A stretch of 64,000 nucleotides of DNA from the NCBI GenBank assembly GCA_017302035.1, contig JAFLEA010000010.1:1-64000 (forward strand), read 5' to 3'. A model generated the notes under the pieces. That model searched no databases. It was not told the DNA's origin and saw only the letters and a program-made list of their open reading frames with translations. This DNA comes from Lysobacterales bacterium (GTDB lineage: Bacteria > Pseudomonadota > Gammaproteobacteria > Xanthomonadales > Xanthomonadaceae). This document shows, in pieces, positions 26,551-36,078 of the stretch. Made by a program: the position numbers and the translations under genes. Positions within the stretch are counted from its first letter, which is position 1, and the number at the start of each line of letters is the position of its first letter.

Positions 26551-28905
26551 ATGACGATGCAGAGCAAAGCCACGCCAGATTCCAGCCCCAAGGCCCGGCG
26601 CCAGGGTGGCGTCATTCCCGTCCGTGGCCTGGTGCTGGGCCTGGCCGCCGGCCTGCTGGCCGGTTGCGGCACCTTCCATCCGCCGAAATTCCCGCCGCCG
26701 ATCCGGGAGCCCAAGCCGGCGACTGCGGTCGACGACGTGCTGCGCGAGGAAAACCGCGAGCGCAGCCGGCCGCTGGTGGAGCAGCAGCCACGGGTCGCGC
26801 TCAGCGAGAAGGCGACCGGCCAGCCGGCCGCCTCCACCCCGCAGGCGCCGATCCGCAAGCCGGTGTCGGTGGTTCTCGACGGGGTACCCCTGGAGACCTT
26901 CATCAACGTCGTTTACGGCATGGAGCTGGGTTTCGCCGTGCAGGTGGACAGTTCCCTGCGCAGTCGCCCGGACCTGGTCAGCCTGCGCATCACGTCGCCG
27001 CAGTCGCCGGAGAAGACCTACGAGATCGCGCGCGAGGTGCTGTCCGCCTACGGCGTGCAGGTGAACGAGCTGGGCGGCGTGCTGCGCTTCACCCCGGCGG
27101 GTGGCGGGGCCGGCGAACTGCCCAAGGTGCTGGCTACCCGCTCGCTGCCGGACGTGCCGGCCGGTCAGCGCACGGTGTTCGTGGCCATGCCCCTGGAGGC
27201 CAGCCAGCCGGGCGCGGTGGCCGCGCAGATGCGCAATGTGTTCGGCAATTCCGGCATCACCCTGAGCGAGCTGCCGCAGGCCAACGCGATCATGATCTCC
27301 GGCCCCGGCGACGCGGTGCGCGCGACCATGCAGGCGGTGAGCGTGCTCGACCGTGCCGCGCTGGCCAACCGGCGTTCGATCCGGATCAACCCGCTGTACC
27401 TGCCGCCCGAGTTGATGGCCAGCGAGTTGCGCGACATGTTGACCGCCCAAGGCGTGAGCGTGCGCGCCACCCAGGCGCAGGGCGGAAGCGAAGGTGCGGT
27501 CGCGCTGGTGCCGGTGGCCTCTGCCAACGCGCTGATCGTGTTCGCCGAATCCGAGGACATCCTCAATCTGGTGACCGAATGGGCGCATCGTCTGGACCAG
27601 CCCGCCGAGGACGGCGCCGGCGGCGGCGTGTTCATGTATTCGGCCCGGCATACCACGGTGGAGACGCTGCTGCCGGTGCTGGGCGCGTTGATAGGCGGTG
27701 AGGTCAGCGGCGGCCAGCAGGGCGGGGCCACGGCGGCCGCGGCCACCAACGCGCCGGCGGCCTCCGCCGGGGGGGGCATGGGCAATGCCGGCACGGGTAC
27801 CGACCGCCAGGGCCGGGCCTCGGCTTCGCGCGCGGCCAGCATGGTATCCACCATCTCCGGTACCCACGGCCAGGCGGCGATCGACCCGATCCGCAACGTC
27901 ATCGTGTTCCAGGGCGAGGCCGAGCGCTGGCGCGCGATCCAGGGTGTGCTGGCACGGCTCGACCAGCCGGCGCGGCAGGTGGTGATCGAGGTCACCGTGG
28001 CCGAGGTCACCCTCACCGACGAGTTCGCCAACGGCGTGGAGTGGGCGTTCCAGAACGTCGGCATAAACGGCGTGGAGGGCCCACTGGGCCTGCTCACCGG
28101 CCTGGCCGGCAGCAGCGGCACCGTGGCTTGGCAGGGCATTTCCTCGTCCGGCCAGGTCAAGGCGCTGCTCAACCTGTTCGCCCGCGACAGCCGGGTCTCG
28201 ATCCTGTCCACCCCGCGCATCCTGGTGAAGAGCGGCGAAACGGCGAGCATTGACGTAGGCACCGAGGTGCCGATCATCACCAGCCAGGCGACCGCGGCGG
28301 ACCTGCCCAGCAGCGGCGGCAACAGTTCCATCCTGCAGTCGGTGCAGTACCGCAAGACCGGCATGCTGCTGGACATCCAGGCGGTGGTCCATTCCGGGCA
28401 GCGGGTAGACATCAAGCTGACCCAGGAGGTCAGCGAGGCGGCCAAGACCGACACCAGCGACATTTCCTCGCCCAGCATCTTCAGCCGCAAGCTGCAGACC
28501 AGCCTGAGCCTGCAGGACGGCGAGAGCACCCTGCTTGGCGGCCTGATCTCGCGTACCCATTCGGCCGGCAAGACCAAGGTGCCGCTGCTGGGCGACATCC
28601 CGGTGCTGGGCGTGGCCTTCCAGAGCCGCAAGGCCGAGGGCGTGCGCACCGAACTGCTGATGCTGATCACCCCCTACGTGCTGGAGGATGCGGTCCAGGC
28701 CAAGGCCATCACCGACACCCTGCGTGCCCGCTTCGCCCCCCAGCCCGCCTGGAACGGTGGCTTGCTGCTGCAGGACGGCCTGAAGCCGGAGCTGGATGCG
28801 CAGCCGCTGCGGCCGCGACAGGACCCGCTCCCGGCCCCCGCCGGACAGCCACCGGCGAGCGCACCGCAGGAGGTGCCGGAGGCCCGGGGGCAACCGCTGC
28901 CTTGA
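26551..28905 (+). CDS. gspD: type II secretion outer-membrane secretin GspD (XpsD)
   Basis: Outer-membrane secretin channel, about 784 residues. A lipoprotein signal ends LAAGLLAGC (Cys near residue 35), so it is lipid-anchored. Periplasmic N0-N3 domains (about 90-460) include a Gly/Ala-rich insert (near 390-430). The secretin core (about 500-715) shows SRVSILSTPRILVKSGETAS and VPLLGDIPVLGVAFQSRKAEG. The start could be TTG 26545, ATG 26551 or ATG 26557; ATG 26551 is used. A 106-base gap separates it from xpsN, the largest gap inside the operon. Pro-rich C-terminus. Confidence 0.96.
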   Translation: MTMQSKATPDSSPKARRQGGVIPVRGLVLGLAAGLLAGCGTFHPPKFPPPIREPKPATAVDDVLREENRERSRPLVEQQPRVALSEKATGQPAASTPQAPIRKPVSVVLDGVPLETFINVVYGMELGFAVQVDSSLRSRPDLVSLRITSPQSPEKTYEIAREVLSAYGVQVNELGGVLRFTPAGGGAGELPKVLATRSLPDVPAGQRTVFVAMPLEASQPGAVAAQMRNVFGNSGITLSELPQANAIMISGPGDAVRATMQAVSVLDRAALANRRSIRINPLYLPPELMASELRDMLTAQGVSVRATQAQGGSEGAVALVPVASANALIVFAESEDILNLVTEWAHRLDQPAEDGAGGGVFMYSARHTTVETLLPVLGALIGGEVSGGQQGGATAAAATNAPAASAGGGMGNAGTGTDRQGRASASRAASMVSTISGTHGQAAIDPIRNVIVFQGEAERWRAIQGVLARLDQPARQVVIEVTVAEVTLTDEFANGVEWAFQNVGINGVEGPLGLLTGLAGSSGTVAWQGISSSGQVKALLNLFARDSRVSILSTPRILVKSGETASIDVGTEVPIITSQATAADLPSSGGNSSILQSVQYRKTGMLLDIQAVVHSGQRVDIKLTQEVSEAAKTDTSDISSPSIFSRKLQTSLSLQDGESTLLGGLISRTHSAGKTKVPLLGDIPVLGVAFQSRKAEGVRTELLMLITPYVLEDAVQAKAITDTLRARFAPQPAWNGGLLLQDGLKPELDAQPLRPRQDPLPAPAGQPPASAPQEVPEARGQPLP

Positions 28906-28976
28906 GCGCGCCGCGGGGCGCCTCGGTGTGACGATTCAAGAAGCGTGCCGCCGTTCCCGGAGTTGTAAACAAATCA

Positions 28977-29005
28977 TTGACGGCTTGTTACCCCGGTCTT
29001 ATAGT
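28977..29005 (+). promoter_or_regulatory. strong sigma-70 promoter
   Basis: TTGACG (28977-28982), exactly 17 bases, then TATAGT (29000-29005): five of six matches in each box. It is the best promoter match seen in the window. Transcription would start near 29012, leaving a leader of about 200 bases before the ATG at 29211. The leader is GC-rich with no recognised riboswitch. Confidence 0.8.
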
Positions 29006-29210
29006 CGCCACTGCAACTGGGGGCTGCGCTGCCGTTTTAGCATGCGCAGGATGGGTTCCAGGCCGTGCCACGGAAGGGGAAACTGATATCCTTCCGCAAC
29101 GCGGCCCGACCCGGTGCCGGCGCCGGCGAGACTGTGCATGCGGCGAGTGGCGTCCAGATGTGTTGTCGCAATCGAATATTTCAATCTCAAGCTTGAGGAG
29201 TAATCCAATC

Positions 29211-30644
29211 ATGTTGAACAAGAAGCTTCTCGCCGTGGCCATCGTGGGCACGCTGGTGGCAGGCAATGCGGCCGCGGCCAACCTGTCGGCCTCGGGCGGC
29301 GCGATCCCGGCGATCTTCGCCAAGGAAATCGTGGTTCCGTCCGCCGGCATCGTGCTGAACAGCTCGGGCAACCCGGCTGCGGACCTGACCTGGAACGTGG
29401 GCTACAACTTCTCGGCCGGCGAAGTGCGCTACGCCCGCCTGGAGTGCTCGAACACGATCAAGTTCGCCGCCGGCACGGCGGTGACCCTGAGCGATCCGGC
29501 CGCCGGCAACGTGGGTTCGCTGAACGGTCTGAACACCAACACGGTGACCTTCTCGATCACCTCCGTTGGCGGCCCGGCCAACAACGTGCTGAGCGCCGAC
29601 ACCCTGCTGGTGACCGGCGCCCACACCGTGACCAGCACCGCGACCCCGGTGAACTGCTCGGTGGGTCTGTACGACCAGCCCTCGCAGGCCCAGGCCGGTG
29701 GCACCACGGGCTTGATCGCCGGCTCCTACTTCAGCGGTCCGTACCTGACGTTCGCGCAGAGCTACCAGCTGACGGCCGACCCGACCGTGCACACCGCCGA
29801 CGTCGAGTCCGACCCGTCGTTCAGCGAGTTCGTGCCGGATTCCGTCACCGGTACGGACGTCGCCCTGCTCGGCGCGTATTCCGTGGGGTATGGCCTGCGT
29901 GATCCGGACGGCACCGGTGCGCAGACCGCCACGTTCCGCATCGACGGCAACTACATCACCATGGCCGACCTGTTCGCGGCGACCACCACGATCACCGCTG
30001 CCGGCGACTTCACCCCGACCCGCAACGCCAACGGCACCTACACCGGCGCCGCGCTGGGCCGTGCGTGGCTGAATGGCAATGCCAACCTGCTGACCGCCAC
30101 CAGCGCCCGCTTCCCGGTCGGCAACGCCGCCTTCGGCGGTTTGTATCTGTACCTGTGGAACCAGCTGGGCCACGTGATGTCCGAGTCGGCCTACACGCTG
30201 ACCCTGAACCCGGTGGCTGCCAGCGCGGCGTACGCGCCGACGGCGATCACCAACGTGCTCGCGGGTGAGATCGTCCGCAACGGCACCGAGCTGCAGGCTC
30301 CGCTGGCGCAGGTTCCGGGTGGCTGGCTGAGCCGTCTGGTCCTGACCAACACCGGTGGCACCGATCGTGGCTACGAGGTCACGGTGCAGACCGAGGTGGG
30401 CACCAGCTTCGCCGGTCCGGCCGCGGCCGACAACAAGCTGACCGGCGTCATCCCGGCCGGCAAGACCGTGGTGATCGACGACATCTCCAAGAACCTGCTG
30501 GGCGCCGTCACCGGCAACCCGCGCGCCACCCTGATCGTGACCGTGGCTGGTCCGAACAACCAGATCCAGGGCCTGTACCAGATCGTCAACCCGGACAAGG
30601 GCTCGATCAGCAACCACGTCCTGGTCCGCCCGGGCACCAACTGA
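29211..30644 (+). CDS. abundant secreted protein of unknown function, surface-layer-like composition
   Basis: 477 residues with a clean signal peptide (MLNKKLLAVAIVGTLVAGNAAAA, cut before NLSASGG). The mature protein is rich in Thr, Ala, Gly, Asn and Val, beta-type, with only two Cys (in LECSN and VNCSVG) that could form one disulfide. It has no catalytic motif. Codons are strongly biased to preferred ones, GGAG lies 11 bases before ATG, a near-consensus promoter lies upstream and a terminator downstream: all signs of high expression. The position just after the secretin gene suggests a type II substrate or a surface-layer protein; both are inference. I do not recognise the family. Confidence 0.75.
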   Translation: MLNKKLLAVAIVGTLVAGNAAAANLSASGGAIPAIFAKEIVVPSAGIVLNSSGNPAADLTWNVGYNFSAGEVRYARLECSNTIKFAAGTAVTLSDPAAGNVGSLNGLNTNTVTFSITSVGGPANNVLSADTLLVTGAHTVTSTATPVNCSVGLYDQPSQAQAGGTTGLIAGSYFSGPYLTFAQSYQLTADPTVHTADVESDPSFSEFVPDSVTGTDVALLGAYSVGYGLRDPDGTGAQTATFRIDGNYITMADLFAATTTITAAGDFTPTRNANGTYTGAALGRAWLNGNANLLTATSARFPVGNAAFGGLYLYLWNQLGHVMSESAYTLTLNPVAASAAYAPTAITNVLAGEIVRNGTELQAPLAQVPGGWLSRLVLTNTGGTDRGYEVTVQTEVGTSFAGPAAADNKLTGVIPAGKTVVIDDISKNLLGAVTGNPRATLIVTVAGPNNQIQGLYQIVNPDKGSISNHVLVRPGTN

Positions 30645-30671
30645 TCCATCGTTGGGTTGCAAGCAACATGG

Positions 30672-30702
30672 GAAGGCCCGCTTCGGCGGGCCTTCTTCTT
30701 TT
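30672..30702 (+). terminator. intrinsic terminator of the secreted-protein gene
   Basis: A perfect 10-base stem, GAAGGCCCGC (30672-30681) with GCGGGCCTTC (30686-30695), TTCG loop, then TTCTTTT. It isolates the highly expressed unit from the acyltransferase. Confidence 0.92.
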
Positions 30703-30825
30703 CCGCGGCGGCCGCATGCGCGGTGCCGGGCAGGTGGTCGCCGCGCCCAGCGCCCGACTCCGGCCAACGCGTACCATGTGCCCGGCCCCGTGCGACGTGG
30801 GCGATCAGCGGCGGGAGCGAGCAGA

Positions 30826-31941
30826 ATGGAACATGCAGGGGACGGGACGATGGCCTGGCTGCGACAGCTGTTCCTCGGCCGGCCCCGTACCCGTGAGCGG
30901 CACCTGGACGCGCTGGACGGCTTGCGCGGGCTGGCGGTGCTGGTGGTGATCGGTTCGCACCTGTCCAATGCCGGGATACTGCCGCGGCCCGGGCTGTCGG
31001 GCATCGGCAAATGCGGGGTGTATCTGTTTTTCGTGCTCAGCGCCTACCTGCTGACCCGGCTGCAGTTGCAACGACCCTTGCCGGCGCTGGCCGACGGGCG
31101 GCACTGGGCTGACTATGCACTGCGCCGGGTGCTGCGGATCTGGCCCCTGTACCTGTTCGTGCTGCTGCTGAGCTGGTTCCTCACCCGGCAGGGCATGGCC
31201 GGCTGGCACTACCAGATGGACGATGCCGCGCTGCTGGGCCACGTGCTGTTGCGCGAGGGGCAGAGCGTGCTGTGGAGCATCCCGGTGGAATTCACCTTCT
31301 ACCTATGGCTGCCGTTGCTGGTGGTGGTCATGGCCTGGACCGCCGTGCGCTGGCCACTGTGGGCGCAAGCGTTGCTGGGCCTGGCCCTGGTGGCGGCAGC
31401 CCTGCTGGCCTGGCCGCCTGGAGAATCCAGGGAGAACGACGTGCGACTGGGGCCGTACCTGGTGATTTTCCTGTGCGGCGCCTATGCCGCACGGGTCGAT
31501 GTCGAACTGGAGCGGCGGGGACTGGGGGCGGCGTGGACGCGGGGTTGGGGCGTGGTGGGGCTCGTGGGCCTGGGCGCTTGTCTGGCGATGGCGCCGGTGG
31601 TGTGGGCCTGGCTCTGGTCGCGGCCGTTCGATTCGGCGGTCAGCCACCGCTGGTTCCTGGCCTATGGGGTGGCGTGGTCGCTGCTGCTGCTGGGGATCCT
31701 GCATGGTCCGGCATGGCTACGCCGGCCGTTCTCCTGGGCGCCGATGCGGTGGGTGGGGGTGGTCAGTTTCAGTGCCTACCTGTGGCACATGCCGGTGCTG
31801 GATGCGGTCCGTGCGCTGGGAAGCGAGGGCTGGCCGGCGGCGGGGCTGGTGCTGGGCCTGACCCTGGCCGTCGCCGCCATTTCGTTCCTGGTCTTCGAAC
31901 GGCCGTGGCGCGAGATCCGCCTGTCGAAACCCCGACCGTGA
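30826..31941 (+). CDS. acyltransferase family 3 membrane protein
   Basis: Polytopic inner-membrane acyltransferase (OafA/NodX type), 371 residues. The N-terminal motif RHLDALDGLRGLAVLVVIGSH near residue 20 contains the RG-A-V/H signature, with the catalytic-type His in GSH. About ten hydrophobic segments follow, with the usual FFVLSAYLLTR. Such enzymes acetylate O-antigen or other surface sugars. Start 30826 has GGGAG 8 bases upstream. It precedes the polysaccharide locus, so O-antigen acylation is a sensible guess. It ends with FLVFERPWRE, the common FERP tail. Confidence 0.88.
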   Translation: MEHAGDGTMAWLRQLFLGRPRTRERHLDALDGLRGLAVLVVIGSHLSNAGILPRPGLSGIGKCGVYLFFVLSAYLLTRLQLQRPLPALADGRHWADYALRRVLRIWPLYLFVLLLSWFLTRQGMAGWHYQMDDAALLGHVLLREGQSVLWSIPVEFTFYLWLPLLVVVMAWTAVRWPLWAQALLGLALVAAALLAWPPGESRENDVRLGPYLVIFLCGAYAARVDVELERRGLGAAWTRGWGVVGLVGLGACLAMAPVVWAWLWSRPFDSAVSHRWFLAYGVAWSLLLLGILHGPAWLRRPFSWAPMRWVGVVSFSAYLWHMPVLDAVRALGSEGWPAAGLVLGLTLAVAAISFLVFERPWREIRLSKPRP

Positions 31942-32050
31942 CCCGTCCTCCCCGCCCTGGGCCAACGGCGGGGGCGGAATGTGAACGCACGCGGACGGGG
32001 GCGGGACACGGTTCCGCTATCATGGAGGTTTCCGTTTGCGGCTGATTGCC

Positions 32051-33205
32051 ATGACGCATCGCCTCGACACGATTGCCATCCATGCCGGACAGGTGCCCGA
32101 CCCGAGTACCGGGGCGGTGATGCAGCCGATCTATGCCACCTCGACCTATGCCCAGGCCAGCCCGGGCGTCCACCAGGGCTTCGAGTACTCGCGCACCCAC
32201 AACCCCACCCGGTTCGCCTGGGAGCGCTGCGTGGCGGCGCTGGAGGGCGGCAGCCGCGGCTTCGCCTTCGCCTCGGGCCTGGCGGCGACGGCCACCGTGC
32301 TGGACCTGCTGGACAGCGGCGACCACGTGGTCGCCATGGACGACCTGTACGGCGGCAGCTACCGCCTGTTCGAGCGCGTGCGCCGGCGCAGCGCGGGACT
32401 GGACTTCAGCTTCGTCGACCTCGGAGACCTGGCCGCGTTCGAGGCCGCGATCACGCCGAAGACGCGGATGGTCTGGATCGAGACCCCGACCAACCCGATG
32501 CTCAAGATCGTGGACATCGCCGCGGTGGCGGAGATCGCGCGCAGGCGCGGTCTGCTGGTGGCGGTCGACAACACCTTCGCCTCGCCCGTCGTGCAGCGTC
32601 CACTGGAACTTGGCGCGCATCTGGTGATGCATTCGGCGACCAAGTACCTCAACGGCCACTCGGACATGGTGGGCGGGATCGTGGTGGTTGGAGCCGATGC
32701 GGAACTGGCCGACAGGATGGCGTTCCTGCAGAACTCCGTCGGCGCGGTGCAGGGACCGTTCGACAGCTTCCTGGCACTGCGCGGGGCCAAGACCCTGCCG
32801 TTGCGCATGCGCGCGCACTGCGCCAATGCAATGGCCCTGGCGCAATGGCTGGAAACGCATCCGGCGGTAGAGAAGACGATCTACCCCGGACTGGCTTCGC
32901 ATCCGCAGCATGCCCTGGCGGCACGGCAGATGCGGGGTTTCGGCGGCATCGTCTCGATCGTGCTCAAGGGCGGGTTCGAGGGTGCCAGACGCTTCTGCGA
33001 GCGGACCGAACTGTTCACCCTGGCCGAATCGCTCGGCGGGGTGGAAAGCCTGGTCAACCATCCGGCGGTGATGACCCATGCCTCGGTGCCGGTGGAGCGG
33101 CGCGAGCGGCTGGGGTTGTCCGATGCGCTGGTGCGCTTGAGCGTGGGCATCGAGGACGTGGAAGACCTGCGCCAGGACCTGCGGCAGGCGCTGGAGCGCG
33201 AATGA
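32051..33205 (+). CDS. metB: cystathionine gamma-lyase / gamma-synthase family enzyme
   Basis: PLP enzyme of the Cys/Met metabolism family, 384 residues. The PLP lysine lies in MHSATKYLNGHSDMVGG (near 200), with substrate and cofactor residues in YSRTHNPTRFAWE (near 48) and ETPTNPMLKI. With the CBS gene at 16612 it completes homocysteine-to-cysteine transsulfuration; lyase versus synthase cannot be told from sequence alone. In Xanthomonas this gene (metB) marks one end of the lps locus. Its stop overlaps the wzm ATG (ATGA), coupling it to O-antigen export. Confidence 0.92.
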   Translation: MTHRLDTIAIHAGQVPDPSTGAVMQPIYATSTYAQASPGVHQGFEYSRTHNPTRFAWERCVAALEGGSRGFAFASGLAATATVLDLLDSGDHVVAMDDLYGGSYRLFERVRRRSAGLDFSFVDLGDLAAFEAAITPKTRMVWIETPTNPMLKIVDIAAVAEIARRRGLLVAVDNTFASPVVQRPLELGAHLVMHSATKYLNGHSDMVGGIVVVGADAELADRMAFLQNSVGAVQGPFDSFLALRGAKTLPLRMRAHCANAMALAQWLETHPAVEKTIYPGLASHPQHALAARQMRGFGGIVSIVLKGGFEGARRFCERTELFTLAESLGGVESLVNHPAVMTHASVPVERRERLGLSDALVRLSVGIEDVEDLRQDLRQALERE

Positions 33206-34038
33206 CCGTTCCCGTGCAGCACCCGTCGGCGGCCATCCGCCTGGCCGGGCCGTTCGATGCGTGGCTGCACCATCGCAGCCTGACCCTGGAGATGGCCAAG
33301 CGCGACATCCTGGGCCGCTATCGCGGGGCCAGCTTCGGCCTGCTGTGGTCGCTGCTCAGCCCGTTCTTCATGCTGTTGATCTACACGGTGGCGTTCGGCT
33401 ACCTGCTCAAGTCGCGCTGGCCCGGGACCAGCGGCAACATGGCCGACTTCGCCATGCTGCTGTCGGTCGGCCTGATCGTCCACGGCTTCTTCGCAGAGTG
33501 CCTGAATCGTGCGCCGGTGCTGGTGGTGAGCAACCCCAATCTGGTCAAGCGCATCGTGTTCCCGCTGCAGGTGCTGCCATGGACCATGGTGCTGTCGGCG
33601 CTGTTCCATGCGTTCGCCAACTTCCTGGTCTATATCGCGTTGAACCTGGCGTTGCGTGGCGAAATCATGCCCACGGCGTTGCTGCTGCCGCTGGTCATGC
33701 TGCCGCTGGCGATCGCCGCGCTTGGCGTGGGTTGGCTGTTGTCGTCGCTGAGCGTGTTCCTGCGCGACATCAGCCAGGTCACGGGCCTGCTGGCCACCGC
33801 CATGCTGTTCCTCTCCTCCGCCATCGTGCCGGTGGAGACCCTGCCCGAACACTTCCAGTGGGTGTTCCGGCTCAATCCGCTGACCTTCATCATCGACCAG
33901 GCGCGCGAAGTCGCGTTCTGGGGGCGGATGCCCGACTGGGCCGGGTTGTGCCTGTACGCCGCCGGTGCGACGCTGTTCGCCTACCTGGGCTATGCGGTGT
34001 TCCAGAAGACGCGCCGGGGGTTCGCGGATGTCCTCTGA
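33202..34038 (+). CDS. wzm: O-antigen ABC exporter permease Wzm
   Basis: Inner-membrane ABC-2 type permease of 278 residues. Six hydrophobic segments (for example FFMLLIYTVAFGYLLKSRWP, LLLPLVMLPLAIAALGVGWLL, LFLSSAIVPVE), and the cytoplasmic start LEMAKRDILGRYRGASFGLLW typical of Wzm/TagG. It moves undecaprenyl-linked O-polysaccharide across the membrane with Wzt. Starts at the metB stop, overlaps wzt by 11 bases. Confidence 0.95.
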   Translation: MTVPVQHPSAAIRLAGPFDAWLHHRSLTLEMAKRDILGRYRGASFGLLWSLLSPFFMLLIYTVAFGYLLKSRWPGTSGNMADFAMLLSVGLIVHGFFAECLNRAPVLVVSNPNLVKRIVFPLQVLPWTMVLSALFHAFANFLVYIALNLALRGEIMPTALLLPLVMLPLAIAALGVGWLLSSLSVFLRDISQVTGLLATAMLFLSSAIVPVETLPEHFQWVFRLNPLTFIIDQAREVAFWGRMPDWAGLCLYAAGATLFAYLGYAVFQKTRRGFADVL

Positions 34039-35383
34039 TCCCGCGACGTTGCTGGAGACGCGCGACGACCTGGTGATCGACGTTCGCGGCCTGGGCAAGT
34101 GCTACCACATCTACGAGCGCCCTTCGCATCGCCTGCTGCAAGGCCTGGCGCGCGGGAGGAAGCGCTATTTCCGCGAGTTCTGGGCCTTGCGCGGAGTCGA
34201 CTTGCAGGTCGGCCCGGGACAGACCGTGGGCATCGTGGGTCGCAATGGTTCGGGCAAGTCCACCTTGCTGCAGATGCTGGCCGGCACGCTCGCGCCCACC
34301 GAGGGCAGCGTCCGGGTGCAGGGTCGCATCGCCGCGCTGCTGGAACTGGGCAGCGGCTTCAATCCGGACTTCACCGGACGCGAGAATGTCTATCTGAATG
34401 CGGCCATCCTTGGCCTGGGCCGTGACGAGCTGGACGCGCGCCTGGACGACATCCTGTCGTTCGCCGATATCGGCGAGTTCATCGACCAGCCGATCCGCAG
34501 CTACTCCAGCGGCATGGTGGTGCGGCTGGCCTTCGCCGTGCAGGCGCAGGTGCAACCGCAGGTGCTGATCGTGGACGAAGCGCTCGCGGTCGGCGACGCC
34601 AGGTTCCAGGCCAAGTGCTTCGCCCGGCTGAAGCAGCTGAAGCAGGACGGGGTCGCAATCCTGCTGGTCAGCCATTCCACGGACCAGATCGTGCAGCATT
34701 GCGACCACGCGTTGCTGCTCGATGGCGGCAAGGCGGTGTGCGCGGGCAGGCCCCGGGACGTGGTCAACCGCTACCTCGACCTCCTGTTCGGCAAGGACGG
34801 CCCGCAGCCGTCCGGCGGGGCGCAGGCGGTGGATCCGCTGCCGGCCGCGCCGTTTTCGGGGGTCGACGGCGGCTTCGAGGCGCGGCCCAGCTACAACCCG
34901 CATGAATACCGCTGGGGCGACGGCGCGGCGAAAATCGTCGATTTCGAGTTGCGTTCGGATACCCAGTTGTATCCGGCCACGCTGGAATCGGGCACGAAGC
35001 TTCGGCTGACGCTGCGGATCGCGTTCGAACGGGATGTGGTGCGTCCCATCCTCGGATTCCTGGTCAAGACCAAGGAAGGCGTGGTGGTCTACGCCAGCAA
35101 TACCGAGTACAAGCCGCTGCCGGATTTCACCGCCAGCGGCGCGGCGGGCGAAACGATCGACGTGACGCTGGAGTTCGAGTGCCGCCTCGCCGATGGCGAC
35201 TATTTCGTTTCGGTCGGCATCGCCAGCCGGAACGAGAAGGACGTGGTGCCGCACGACAGGCGCTACGACAGCATCCACTTCCAGGTCGGGGGAGCGGACT
35301 TTTTCGGCATGGCCGACATGGCCTTGGACATGGTCCAGGCCGCGCCCGTCAGCGCGAGCCGGACCGGGGAGTGGGCAGGATGA
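34028..35383 (+). CDS. wzt: O-antigen ABC exporter ATPase Wzt with carbohydrate-binding C-domain
   Basis: 451 residues. The ATPase (about 15-250) has Walker A GIVGRNGSGKST (near 70), signature YSSGMVVRLAFA, Walker B VLIVDEALAVGD and an H-loop LLVSHSTDQI. The C-terminal domain (about 290-440, starting near YRWGDGAAKIVDFELRSD) is the beta-sandwich that in Wzt of E. coli O8/O9a reads the modified end of the glycan. Its presence implies a chain-terminating cap made by a neighbour, either a methyl group or another modification. ATGA overlap with the following methyltransferase gene. Confidence 0.95.
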   Translation: MSSDPATLLETRDDLVIDVRGLGKCYHIYERPSHRLLQGLARGRKRYFREFWALRGVDLQVGPGQTVGIVGRNGSGKSTLLQMLAGTLAPTEGSVRVQGRIAALLELGSGFNPDFTGRENVYLNAAILGLGRDELDARLDDILSFADIGEFIDQPIRSYSSGMVVRLAFAVQAQVQPQVLIVDEALAVGDARFQAKCFARLKQLKQDGVAILLVSHSTDQIVQHCDHALLLDGGKAVCAGRPRDVVNRYLDLLFGKDGPQPSGGAQAVDPLPAAPFSGVDGGFEARPSYNPHEYRWGDGAAKIVDFELRSDTQLYPATLESGTKLRLTLRIAFERDVVRPILGFLVKTKEGVVVYASNTEYKPLPDFTASGAAGETIDVTLEFECRLADGDYFVSVGIASRNEKDVVPHDRRYDSIHFQVGGADFFGMADMALDMVQAAPVSASRTGEWAG

Positions 35384-36066
35384 GGCAGCTGGAAAGCGGT
35401 TACGACGATCCCGAGTTCGTCTCCGGGCAGGTCAAGGCGGGCCAACACCGGGAGCTGGTCGGTGGCTTGTGGGACGAGATGGGCGAACTGCAGATGGAGT
35501 TCATGCGTTCGCGTGGCTTGCTGCCGCAGCACCGCCTGGTCGATATCGGATGTGGATCGCTGCGTGGCGGGGTGCATTTCGTGCGCTATCTGGACCCCGG
35601 AAACTACTATGGGCTGGACCACAACCAGAGCCTGCTGGACGCCGGCCATGGGATCGAGCTGGCCGCGGCCGGACTGCAGGACCGCGTTCCGGCCAGCCAC
35701 CTGTTCTGCAATCCGGACTTCCTGTTGCCGGTCGAGGACGGGTTTTTCGATGCCGGCATCGCCCAGTCGGTGTTCACCCACATGACCTTCAATTCGATCC
35801 GCCGTTGCCTGGAAAGCGTGGCACCGAAGTTCAGGCAGGGCGCAGTGCTATATGCAACGTTCTTCGAGCTGCCGGCGCGCCGGCCCGCCAGCCAGGAATA
35901 TGTGCGCGAGCGGGGAGGGATCACCACCCATGGGCACAAGGATCCCTATCACTACCGCCAGGAAGACCTGGTGCAGGCGGCCGTGGGCGCGCCCTGGCGG
36001 GCCCATTGCATTGGCGACTGGGGGCATCCGCGCGCGCAGGCGATGATGGCCTTCGAACGTGTCTGA
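35380..36066 (+). CDS. class I SAM methyltransferase
   Basis: 228 residues, Rossmann methyltransferase: SAM-binding motif LVDIGCGSLRGGVHFVRYL (near 48-66), acidic YYGLDHNQSLLDAG for the ribose, and a post-motif FDAGIAQSVFTHM. Coupled to wzt (ATGA) and followed 12 bases later by the sulfotransferase-glycosyltransferase. By analogy with systems that have a Wzt glycan-binding domain, it may cap the O-chain with methyl. That is inference; it could also methylate a sugar internally. Confidence 0.82.
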   Translation: MRQLESGYDDPEFVSGQVKAGQHRELVGGLWDEMGELQMEFMRSRGLLPQHRLVDIGCGSLRGGVHFVRYLDPGNYYGLDHNQSLLDAGHGIELAAAGLQDRVPASHLFCNPDFLLPVEDGFFDAGIAQSVFTHMTFNSIRRCLESVAPKFRQGAVLYATFFELPARRPASQEYVRERGGITTHGHKDPYHYRQEDLVQAAVGAPWRAHCIGDWGHPRAQAMMAFERV

Positions 36067-36078
36067 GCCTCGCCCTTG

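Noticed and set aside
29012..29210. Riboswitch or small gene in the leader of the secreted-protein gene
   Set aside because: No recognised aptamer core and no short frame with a ribosome site; left as leader.
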